A stretch of DNA of 64,000 bases, taken from NCBI GenBank assembly GCA_023515795.1, contig JALGPX010000017.1, positions 1-64,000 on the forward strand, read 5' to 3'. The stretch comes from Amoeboaphelidium occidentale. Lineage: Eukaryota; Aphelidiomycota; Aphelidea. The notes under the pieces are model-generated. The model did no database searches. It saw only the letters and a list, made by a program, of their open reading frames with translations, and was not told the origin of the DNA. Below, piece after piece: positions 43,752-52,554 of the stretch; position 1 is the stretch's first letter, and each line of letters starts with the position of its first letter. A program made the position numbers and the translations under genes.

Positions 43752-44527
43752 TTATTTTGGTGGACTTTGTTGCGTTTCACACTCTTCAGGTATTGGGGAA
43801 CTTGGATCAATTGGAGGTAGAATAGCTTTACCAACAAACTTATACTTTGGACTGGTAAAGTAAAAGTCCAACCATCCTTCCAAATCCTTCAACTTCTGTT
43901 CATCTAAGCCACGCAGATCGTAAGTTTCAACTGATTTCTTCATACAACCCGCGACAAATGCTCTACTTGCGTCTTTACCAGCAAAGATGCTGTAAGACTT
44001 TCCTTTACCGTAAAAATCTCTTCCGGAAGTGACGTCAAATACGTAACCACTAAAATCAAGTTAGATAAGATCATCTTCTAAAGACAATTATGAACAATTA
44101 CTTTACTATATAGATCAGACCCAAAAGATAGAGATAATCTCACCTGATAAATAAATTGGCATGTCTGGTTCAGATCCATCATATTGTTTTAGTTCTTCCA
44201 GAGTGAATGTGCGTGGAGGCGGTAACCATCCGTTCTTATAAATGAACTTATCAAAGTTCGGTGTGCCATAGCCAAAGTTTAAACTCTGAGTTAAAATGTA
44301 ACTGGTTGAAACGTATAAGCCAATTATGATTACGCTGACTGAAAATATTGCGATTGTAAATGATATATCAGCAAGGGAAACTTACTTCTAAGGATTGTTC
44401 CAAAAGAAACGGAGCTCTTCTGTGACTTCGCTAAAGATCTCTTTGGGTCCTTTTCCTTTCTCTGGATTGTCTCAGTGTCAGATTCCTCTTTTGGCACAGC
44501 GTTTGTTTTTGGTCTTCTGCTTGACAT
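43752..44527 (-). CDS. Membrane-associated progesterone receptor-family (MAPR) cytochrome b5-like protein
   Basis: Four exons are called: 44386-44527, 44144-44338, a 4-nt exon 44102-44105 and 43752-44049, with introns of 47, 38 and 52 bp; total 212 residues. A basic N-terminus is followed by one membrane helix (SVIIIGLYVSTSYIL, about 49-63). The cytochrome b5-like fold starts FTLEELKQYDGS; MPIYLSVNGYVFDVT is restored only if the 4-nt exon is used, and matches the family ILMAVNGKVFDVT. GRDFYGKGKSYSIFAGKDASRAF follows, as in PGRMC and neudesin. The family binds haem through Tyr. A further in-frame ATG exists upstream at 44587. Function likely haem or sterol related; ER or similar membrane. Confidence 0.88.
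44102..44105 (-). other. 4-nt microexon of the MAPR gene
   Basis: On the minus strand TAAA is bounded by CTATATAG and GTAATTG. It supplies the two codons GTA-AAT (with the flanking G and T), giving S-V-N-G at the site where the MAPR family has A-V/I-N-G. The whole 94-bp segment as one intron leaves the frame one base out. Confidence 0.75.
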
Positions 44528-44809
44528 TGTTGGAACGAAAGGGTTTGGGTAAATTGCTTTGATAAGCACCATTATGTGATCATTCACAACTTCAATTGAA
44601 TAAAGTAAACATTATCATTGTTCGGCGTTCCAGTAAATCATTTATGTCTTTGTGCTACAGCATTTCGCGCTCTTGAAACAGCGGTCGGCGCAAAGCTAGG
44701 CTGCTGATAGCACCCGATTAACCTTAAAGCTAAAGCCTGCTATTGTGATATTACATCACCTTATAATGATCTTCCCCAATAAAACATTTCCCCTGTTTCT
44801 TATTCCAAA

Positions 44810-46875
44810 ATGATGTCCGCATGGAACCACGCGGGCAACAACATGGACAACATCGACAACACCAGACAGAAACACACTTCGATATTTCCCTCCATGAAGG
44901 ATAATAAAACTATAAAACATCCATCAGAAGCACTACAATGGCAGGATGTATCCTTAAGTCAGAGAGATCATTCACAGAAACTGGATTCTTCTTGTCTGAT
45001 ATGCGGAGCTTTTGTGTTGGATTCAGAGGCAGCGGGGTTGTGTATTGTTTCAGCTCATGAAGAAACTAAGTGCCCTATACGGAAAGATAAAAGAGAATTG
45101 CTGAGTGCATTGGATAGAATCGATGGGCAATTGGGGCAACACTGTCTGGAGGATATTGTTGTTTCAACTGATTTACAGCGACTGTGCTTGCGGAAAGGTG
45201 TCATACAATTCTGTCTCAAACAACTGGGAACGGATATTGGTAATTTTCGATTTATTTAAAGGATGATTTACTTTTATTGAAGGTGCTGTTGCGAGTAATG
45301 ATGTGAGCACATCAGCAAAGAAACGGAAACTGATAGAGAATGAACACACGGAAGACTGGTCAATGTACACTACAAACCAAAATGCAGCTGAGTTTCTGTT
45401 CAGTCCTTCAGCATATCCACCTGATAGATTACCGCGACAATCACCAAGAAGGAAGAAGCCAACGAACCAGCATGTAAGTCGATTCAAGCTTCAATTGACC
45501 TTTTTAGAGGTCACCAGTATCACATTTCGATGCCCAAAGTCAAATAACAGTCATGACAGCATCGTCAAGTGTTAAACCGAGAAACACTTTTGTGTTCAAC
45601 CAACCAGGATTCAGTAACAACAACAATAACGACACTCTTAGTGCTCTTCATATTAACAGCAGTTATGTTCAAGATGATTCCTCTATAATGGGCGATGATA
45701 TGTCTGAGACAGAGTATTATCATCAGTTTATTGCCTCATTGTACAATCAGAATCCTCCTGGCACACCATCATTCTTCGATGATGAAAAGGATTATTTACT
45801 ATATGGCGAGGATGACGATGAAGATCCACTTGAAGAAGACAGTGGAGAGTTTGATATTTCACCAGAAGAATTGAATGATTTATTTAATGAAGAGGGCAAT
45901 GAGTTACTTATACCAAAAGCGCCAGCTGCAGAACAGAGTTACAGTGAGATGTTTTCGAAAGAAGATCAAGTCAGGCTAGTTAAGCAAATCAAGGCGAATT
46001 TTCAGCTGTTAGTGCAGAATTCTGTAATCGAGAATGAAATGTTTCCCACTGGAAAGAAGGGCAAGATGTTCTGGGAGGCACAAGTCAAAGAGTTTGTCAG
46101 TGTGTTTTCAAAGACTTCAGAAACTGATTTATATTTCATTCCGCATTTGGGCCAAGCTGCAAAAACTATTGACAATATGAAACAATTCAAGACTGATTAT
46201 AATTTTCAAACTATCTTCAAGACCATTGACAGTGGCGAGAACAAGGTAATTTGAAAGTGTCAAAAAAATTCTATTGATCCTTAGAACATTCAAGCCAGTG
46301 TGCAGAAACTGTTGGATAAGCACGGATACCCTCCATCGATACAAGCAATGAACAGAGCTTTTGAAAAAGAGTTTGAGATTGATTTAGCTTACAAGATCGA
46401 AGCTCCGTCAAAAGGTATGCAGAAGAAGAAATTCTTTAGAGATGTAGAAGATAATTTACTCTATATTGGAGTATCAGAGTTCGGAACAACAAATACTGAT
46501 TCTATTGTGCATAATTTGCTTCCACACAGATCTGCGAAACAGTGTGCTGTTCGGTATAAGAATCTTGCTGCTGGGCGCGGTAAAGATGAGCGCTTTAAGG
46601 AATTACAAGCAGCAATACTCAATAACTTTTCCATAACAGAGCAGATCATACTACTAAAAGCAATGAAGGAATATCGAGAAGATTTCAGGTTAATACAACA
46701 GAAAGTGTTTCCTACGAAACCTCCATCATATTTGGCTAAAGTGTGGTTGATTCTAAATGAACGCAAAGCCAAGGGCACACAAAATCAAAATGATAAATAC
46801 GCTATAGAAAATTATGAATTCAAGCCAATGAATGTATTAAAGAGTGGTACACATCATTCAAATGCCCAGGAATAG
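44810..46875 (+). CDS. GON4-like nuclear protein (SANT-like domain)
   Basis: Four exons, 44810-45239, 45283-45473, 45508-46245 and 46285-46875, with introns of 43, 34 and 39 bp give 649 residues. A Cys-rich patch LDSSCLICGAF is at about 60-70. The middle is acidic (GEDDDEDPLEEDSGEFDISPEEL). Then EDQVRLVKQIKANFQLLVQNSV resembles the helical region of GON4L, and the C-terminal EDNLLYIGVSEFG...LLPHRSAKQCAVRYKNLAAGRGKD resembles its SANT-like domain. GON4L is a transcriptional corepressor acting with YY1 and HDAC1; plants and protists have shorter relatives. Assignment rests on motif-level similarity by eye. It may be non-specific Myb-like. Confidence 0.68.
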
Positions 46876-46964
46876 ATTATTTGTTGTTGTTGCTGTTGTT
46901 GTTGTTTATCAAAGTATTTTTGTTGCCAAAACGCTGGCGTCTATTGAGGGTTGAAACTTTAGTT

Positions 46965-47825
46965 ATGCCAGTGACGTTACTAACGAAAATGTTATCATTG
47001 AACGCATTGGCCACATTGTTACTGCTTCTCATTGATACATTATGGGCTGCTCCTTCTAGAACTCTGAAACAAGAAAAGCTTGGATGGGAACATTGTTCAA
47101 AGTTCTACTGTGCTTTCCGATATCTGAATGGAACACTGAGACCAAATATTCCACTTCCAAAAAACATGAATATAAATGAACTGCCTCTGTGTGCATCTGT
47201 TCTGTACACAATGCTGAAGGATATAGATGAAACACTATCAGAATCGAACATTGATTACTACATTACATTTGGAACACTTTTAGGTTCGCTGCAACAAAAG
47301 GACTTGTTCCCCTGGACAAGCGATTTAGATTTGGCTGTTTCAGAGCAGAATTTTACTTCGCTGGTTTCCGGTAGTACTGATGGGAGTCTGAATGAATCAA
47401 TGGTTGATGTGTTCTTGAGCAGAGGATTGGTACTGTTTCAAGGAGGTTTGAGGCTTATCCGTATGTGTGCATCTGATGAATATTTCACTAAACATCGTCC
47501 TACTATTGATGGTAAAACTGTTCGTTTGAGCAAAGATCGAATGGGTGTGTATGTTTCTAGATTTGTTTACGTGGATGTTTACAAAGAGATCAACATATCG
47601 AAACCTGCACAAGAAAGAGATCAATTAATGTTACAAGTTAATCCAAGCCAATGTTTATACAGAAAGAAGGACATTTATCCTCTGAAAGGCTGTCGAATAC
47701 GAGATGGATACTTCAATTGCCCAAGTCAATCCAGATACTTCCTTTATCAGCATTATGGGCACAACTTTGATGTCTCTATAGATCAACTGGATTCCAGTGC
47801 AATGGATTCCTTTGGTTGCGTGTAA
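46965..47825 (+). CDS. LicD/fukutin-family protein, secretory pathway
   Basis: The 286-residue protein starts MPVTLLTKML (ATG 46965). A hydrophobic signal/anchor (LNALATLLLLLIDTLWAAP) opens it. The LicD core is YYITFGTLLGSLQQKDLFPW followed by TSDLDLAV, which holds the family's DxD-like metal motif. The family transfers phospho-sugar-alcohols (phosphocholine, or ribitol-phosphate in fukutin) to glycans in the Golgi. Several NxT/S glycosylation sites (NGT, NFT, NES, NIS) and five Cys in the C-terminal half are consistent with a luminal location. Intronless. The donor and acceptor are unknown. Confidence 0.8.
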   Translation: MPVTLLTKMLSLNALATLLLLLIDTLWAAPSRTLKQEKLGWEHCSKFYCAFRYLNGTLRPNIPLPKNMNINELPLCASVLYTMLKDIDETLSESNIDYYITFGTLLGSLQQKDLFPWTSDLDLAVSEQNFTSLVSGSTDGSLNESMVDVFLSRGLVLFQGGLRLIRMCASDEYFTKHRPTIDGKTVRLSKDRMGVYVSRFVYVDVYKEINISKPAQERDQLMLQVNPSQCLYRKKDIYPLKGCRIRDGYFNCPSQSRYFLYQHYGHNFDVSIDQLDSSAMDSFGCV

Positions 47826-47891
47826 ATAATTAAAATTGTAATAAACTTTTTTGTTGTAACATCGACTGCGCCACACAATTTTCCCAGCACA

Positions 47892-48989
47892 ATGACATTA
47901 AGCGACACGGAACCACAACAACAACAACCAGCAGTAGCTACGAAATCATTTAAAGATCCCGTTATTATCGACTACGCTGATCTTTTGGATCCCGATATTG
48001 ATTTATCTTCTCAGATTGAAGCTGCATTTGGAAACAATGATGATTCTCTTGGTATTTTACTAGTTAGAAATGTCCCAGATTACCCTGAGTTACGCCGTAC
48101 TCTACTGAGAATGACGCCTAAACTGGCACGATTACCACCATCGTATTTAGAAAAATTAGAAGATGCAGAGAGTCGTTACATGTTTGGCTGGTCACATGGC
48201 CGCGAACAAATGATGAATGGCCAGAAGGATTACTCCAAAGGTTCATTCTATGCAAATCCACAATACGATGAACCAACAACCAATGAAGAATTACAATGCA
48301 AGTATCCAGAGTATTGCCACAAGAATTTATGGCCAGAATCACAATTACCAGAATTACGACCTGCATTCCGTGCGCTGTGTGCTGTAATGTTGGAAGTTGC
48401 ACAATTGCTGGCAAGGAAATGTGATGGTTTCCTTCTGAAAACAATTGGCAAGGATGAATATCAAAGTGGATATCTATACGATATGATTTGCAAAACGCGT
48501 TGTAACAAGGCTAGACTATTGCATTATTTTCCACCACCACCACCACCAAAAGATTCAGCCGTTTCAAATACTTCTTCTGAAGTAAAAGACAATTGGTGTG
48601 GTTGGCATGTTGATCATTCATGCTTGACTGCCCTAACATCAGCCATGTACTTGGACTCTAATTTGAATGAAGTCAACCCTTCCCAAAATGCAGAATCTAA
48701 ACCTGGACTCTACATCAAATCCCGCTGTGGTTGTGTGACTAGAGTAGAAATCCCTCCAGACTGTTTAGCATTCCAAACAGGTGAAGCACTACAAATCTCC
48801 TCCAGAAACCGTTTAGCAGCAACACCCCACTGCGTCACAACTGGAAGTCACTCGAGTAACAACAATACTGAAATTTCCCGAAACACTCTTGCTCTATTCA
48901 TACAACCTGACTGGGACCAAGATTTAGTACCTGGCTACAAATTCACTCAATACACTGACCAAACCCTAAAGAAGCACTACGGCTATTAA
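47892..48989 (+). CDS. 2-oxoglutarate/Fe(II)-dependent oxygenase (isopenicillin-N-synthase fold)
   Basis: This intronless gene gives 365 residues. An N-terminal region resembles the DIOX_N part (IIDYADLLDPD; LGILLVRNVPDYPELRRTLLRM). In the catalytic core WHVDHSCLTALTSAMYLD supplies the HxD iron ligands, ATPHCVTTG the distal His, and RNTLALFIQPDWDQ the Arg that binds 2-oxoglutarate. A PPPPPP run (FPPPPPPKD) forms a loop before the core. The domain is typical of plant and protist 2OG oxygenases, acting on small molecules; the substrate is unknown. A (TTA)n tract lies just downstream and overlaps the convergent sds22 3' end. Confidence 0.87.
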   Translation: MTLSDTEPQQQQPAVATKSFKDPVIIDYADLLDPDIDLSSQIEAAFGNNDDSLGILLVRNVPDYPELRRTLLRMTPKLARLPPSYLEKLEDAESRYMFGWSHGREQMMNGQKDYSKGSFYANPQYDEPTTNEELQCKYPEYCHKNLWPESQLPELRPAFRALCAVMLEVAQLLARKCDGFLLKTIGKDEYQSGYLYDMICKTRCNKARLLHYFPPPPPPKDSAVSNTSSEVKDNWCGWHVDHSCLTALTSAMYLDSNLNEVNPSQNAESKPGLYIKSRCGCVTRVEIPPDCLAFQTGEALQISSRNRLAATPHCVTTGSHSSNNNTEISRNTLALFIQPDWDQDLVPGYKFTQYTDQTLKKHYGY

Positions 48990-49012
48990 TAGCGAGCGAG
49001 GAAATATATTCA

Positions 49013-49052
49013 ATTATTATTATTATTGTTATTGTTATTATTATTGTTATTA
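49013..49052. repeat. TTA/TTG trinucleotide tract between convergent genes
   Basis: TTATTATTATTGTTATTG-type repeat covers the 60-bp gap between the 2OG oxygenase and sds22 stop codons, ending in the sds22 stop. Probably part of both 3' UTRs. Confidence 0.7.
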
Positions 49053-50157
49053 GGATGGCCTAATAAATGTAGCATCAATCTGTTTTAGTGAAGGTATAAT
49101 CAACTTCAACTTCAACCTATACTGACTATCCTTTTCCAACTGTGAACATCCTTCAAAGTATACAGTCTGCAGATTCTTCAATTTACCCATTTGTTCCTGT
49201 ATCTCCTGAAAAGATTCAAACTGATTATTATTACCCCAAAATTCCTCCAATTTTTCTAGTTGTTGTAATCCTTCCAATCTTTTGAGTTTATTATTACCAA
49301 CATCCAACACTTTAAGTTTTCTACAATGTAAATTCTCTAATCGTTCCAATCCATTATGACTCATGTACAATTCTTCCAATTCCTCCAATTCCTCTAATCC
49401 TTCAATCTTCACAAGACGATTACTCTGAATAGACAATACCCTCAACTTCTTTAATGAATCCAATCCTTCCAATTTACTAATCTTATTCTTTCCCAAATAC
49501 AATTCCTCCAATTCCTGTAAATTCTCTAATCCTTCAATTCTACTCAATCGATTAGCACCCAATTCCAACACTTTTAATCTTTTGAAATTCTGTAATGCGC
49601 AAGAGGAAATGGAAGATATCTTATTTTGACAGAGATATAATTCCTGTAAAGTATTTCTACAATAGAATGCATTTCCTAATGATTCAATACTCTTTAGTAA
49701 ATTAAAAGACAAATCCAACACTCTTAAACATCCTTCATCATCATCATCTTCTTTAAGGTTGTTACTATTACATAATGGATCAATTGAATCTAATCGATTA
49801 TCATACAAATCCAATTCTTCCAATTCTTTTAGAATAATATAAGGAATACCATCAACCAAACTCTCCAATAGATTCTGTCTCAAACACAATCTCTAACGGA
49901 ATTAGTGAGAGGATAAAGAGGAAGGAAGTTACTTTTACTTTAGTATACTTGTACAGTTGTGTTGGTAGTCTTTTTAATCTATAATGAGTCAAGTCAATTT
50001 CCTACTCAGATAATTCAGTCATAAGAAGTTATGAGTTACTTCTGCGTATTCAGGAGTATCATCCAAAACATTATCTATAAAACATTAGAAGGAATTGACA
50101 TTTAAAGAAACCTTCATTAACCAACAGTTCTTTATCTTCTTTTGAATTTGAATTCAT
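49050..50157 (-). CDS. PPP1R7: Protein phosphatase 1 regulatory subunit 7 (sds22)
   Basis: Four exons, 50112-50157, 50040-50074, 49933-50001 and 49050-49892, with introns of 37, 38 and 40 bp give 330 residues. The three tiny 5' exons (46, 35 and 69 nt) encode MNSNSKEDKELLV...DDTPEYAEEIDLTHYRLKRLP, matching the LNHYRI start of sds22. About 11 leucine-rich repeats of 22 residues follow, of the L-x-x-L-x-L-x-x-N-x-I form (LCLRQNLLESL, ELDLYDNRLDSI, VLELGANRLSRI, ELYLGKNKISKL), ending in an LRRcap with LKQIDATFIRPS. Sds22 binds PP1 directly and aids its maturation and mitotic roles. Unlike human PPP1R7 the N-terminus is short. Confidence 0.94.
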
Positions 50158-50199
50158 TTCTATTCTATTCAATCACTTTCAAAAAAAACTTCAAGTAGA

Positions 50200-50972
50200 A
50201 TGACAAACACTCCATCATCATCATCATCATCAGAAGAAGTAGAAGAAGATTCATTTGGAAAATATATTTATAATCAAATGAAGAATATATCCTCTCTTTT
50301 ATCCATAGAACGACTATTACCATCATCATCATCATCATCATCATCAGAAGATAAAGAAGATAAAGAACGCGTCATTATTACTCAATCTAATAGAAGAGTT
50401 GTAAAGTTTTTGGGTACATCCACTTCTGATATTGAACAAGTCAAAGCTACTACTACTACAACCGAAAGAGGAGAATATTTACCTTTTAATCTTCAACAAG
50501 AATTACAATCAGAGTTATTACTAAAAGCTTCTATGGAAGATGTTCTACCACTGGAAACATGGAAAAGAATGAAACCAAAAGAACGACATTATTTTCTTGA
50601 TTCATTTTATTCCTTAAAAGAAAAGTATACAATGGAAAGGGAATCAGATGAAGATTGTTCAACAGAAGAATTGGGATATTTTCAGTGTTCAACTTCTTCT
50701 TCTTCTTCTTCTTCTTCTACTTCTGTATCAGAGTTTTTCAGGAATCCTAATAATTCATCATGGAAGGAAAGATTGGATAAATGTTATAGACAAAAGAAGG
50801 AATTACAAAATTGTAGAGAATTAATGACTGTAAAATCTCCTGTTTTGTTTTGTTTTAATTAATTAATTATTTTTATTATTTGTAGATGTTTAGAAAGACT
50901 CAAAAAGTTTTTGGAAAAGAGAATGGATTATACTTGAGAGTTGTAAAGGAAGAAATTGAACAGAATAAATAG
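50200..50972 (+). CDS. Ser-rich, low-complexity protein, unknown
   Basis: Two exons, 50200-50829 and 50886-50972, with a 56-bp intron give 238 residues. The intron is TTAATTAATTAATTAT-rich. The protein is acidic and hydrophilic, with poly-Ser runs coded by TCA (near residues 5-11 and 46-53) and by TCT/TCT (near 165-175), plus poly-Thr. Between them are ordinary helical stretches (LQQELQSELLLKASMEDVLPLETWKRM; KERLDKCYRQKKELQNCREL). No domain is recognised; the RLDKCYRQKKELQNC segment is faintly like a coiled-coil adaptor. No signal peptide or membrane segment. Short 59-bp start-to-start distance from the sds22 gene (divergent). Confidence 0.6.
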
Positions 50973-51026
50973 ATTTGTTTGATTGGAGGATTTCTTCTTC
51001 TTCTTCTGTTTTTCCTTTTTGAAATC

Positions 51027-51055
<29 letters not shown>
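51027..51055 (+). repeat. (AAT)n microsatellite abutting the SNU114 ATG
   Basis: About nine AAT units end exactly at the ATG (51056). A (TTC)n tract lies about 30 bp upstream. The 5' leader of SNU114 is thus made mostly of trinucleotide repeats, which could affect start-site scanning. Confidence 0.8.
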
Positions 51056-51057
<2 letters not shown>

Positions 51058-52366
51058 GAATTCTTTTACAGCAGCAGTAGAAGAAGAGGATGAATATGAT
51101 GAATTTGGGAATTTAATAGAAAGTAAAAGGATAAATGAGTCATCAGCTGAATTCATGGAAGTAATAAAAGAAGAAGAAGCAGAAGAAGAAGAAGAAGAAG
51201 AAGAAGAAGAAGAAGAAGAAGCAGCAGCAAAAGACGAATCACAGTTATTAATCACGTTGAATGAAGATAAAAAATATTATAATGATGCGTCTGTTGTTTA
51301 TGGGAATGATGTTGAATTGAGAGTGGAAGAAGAAGATACACAATCATTAAGTGAAGGTATATTGAAGAAAAGAAAGACAAAAGTTGAAGTTATTACTACT
51401 ACTACTGCTTCTGCTTTTGCTTCTTCTTTTGCTTCTTCTGCTAATGTGGATGTGGATGATTATTTTAAATTTCTATTTCAACAAAATGGTACAAATTCTA
51501 ANTGAATTGAGAGTGGAAGAAGAAGATACACAATCATTAAGTGAAGGTATATTGAAGAAAAGAAAGACAAAAGTTGAAGTTATTACTACTTCTGCTACTG
51601 CTTCTGCTTCTGCTTCTGCTTCTTCTTTTGCTTCTTCTGCTAATGTGGATGTGGATGATTATTTTAAATTTCTATTTCAACAAAATGGTACAAATTCTAA
51701 TGTGGTTGTTGTTGGTTCTACGCTTAGTGGAAAGACTACAATGTTGGAAAGACTACTGATGGATTCTTCTTCTTCTTCTTCTACTACTTGTCAACAAAAA
51801 ACTATGACGAAGGGTGACTTTGTGTATTCTGTTGTTAAGGAAGATACTAAAGGGAAATTGCATTATATTCAATTTATTGATACTCCAGGGCAGTCATCAT
51901 TCTACTCTGAAGTACAGAATACTTTGAATATGAACGCAGCAGCAGCAGCAGCAGTAGGAGAAGGAGGAGTTGTTGTAGTGGTTGTGGTTGATGTGGTTAC
52001 AGGTGTGGATTTGTACACTACAAGATTGTTGCAAAGTCTTAAAAAGAANATTGATACTCCAGGGCAGTCATCATTCTACTCTGAAGTACAGAATACTTTG
52101 AATATGAATGCAGCAGCAGCAGCAGCAGTAGGAGAAGGAGAAGGAGGAGTTGTTGTAGTGGTTGTGGTTGATGTGGTTACAGGTGTGGATTTGTACACTA
52201 CAAGATTGTTGCAAAGTCTTAAAAAGAAGAAGAAGAAGACGAAGACGATGAAGGTGATTGTCGTGCTAAATAAGATGGATCGATTGGTAACAGAATTAAG
52301 ATTGCCTCCTCAGGATGCATTTTACAAGATTAATAATGTATTGGAAGAATTGAATTGTTTAATTTC

Positions 52367-52413
<47 letters not shown>

Positions 52414-52510
52414 ATGATGATGATGATGATGATGATGATGGAGAGAAAGTAAATGTTTATGAGAATGTGGTGTTTTCTTCTGCATCTTTAGATTTCANNN
52501 NNNNTTTAAT

Positions 52511-52554
<44 letters not shown>

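Noticed and set aside
47910-47935. CAG/CAA repeat in the 2OG oxygenase as a toxin or repeat element
   Set aside because: A short Gln run at the N-terminus of a normal enzyme.
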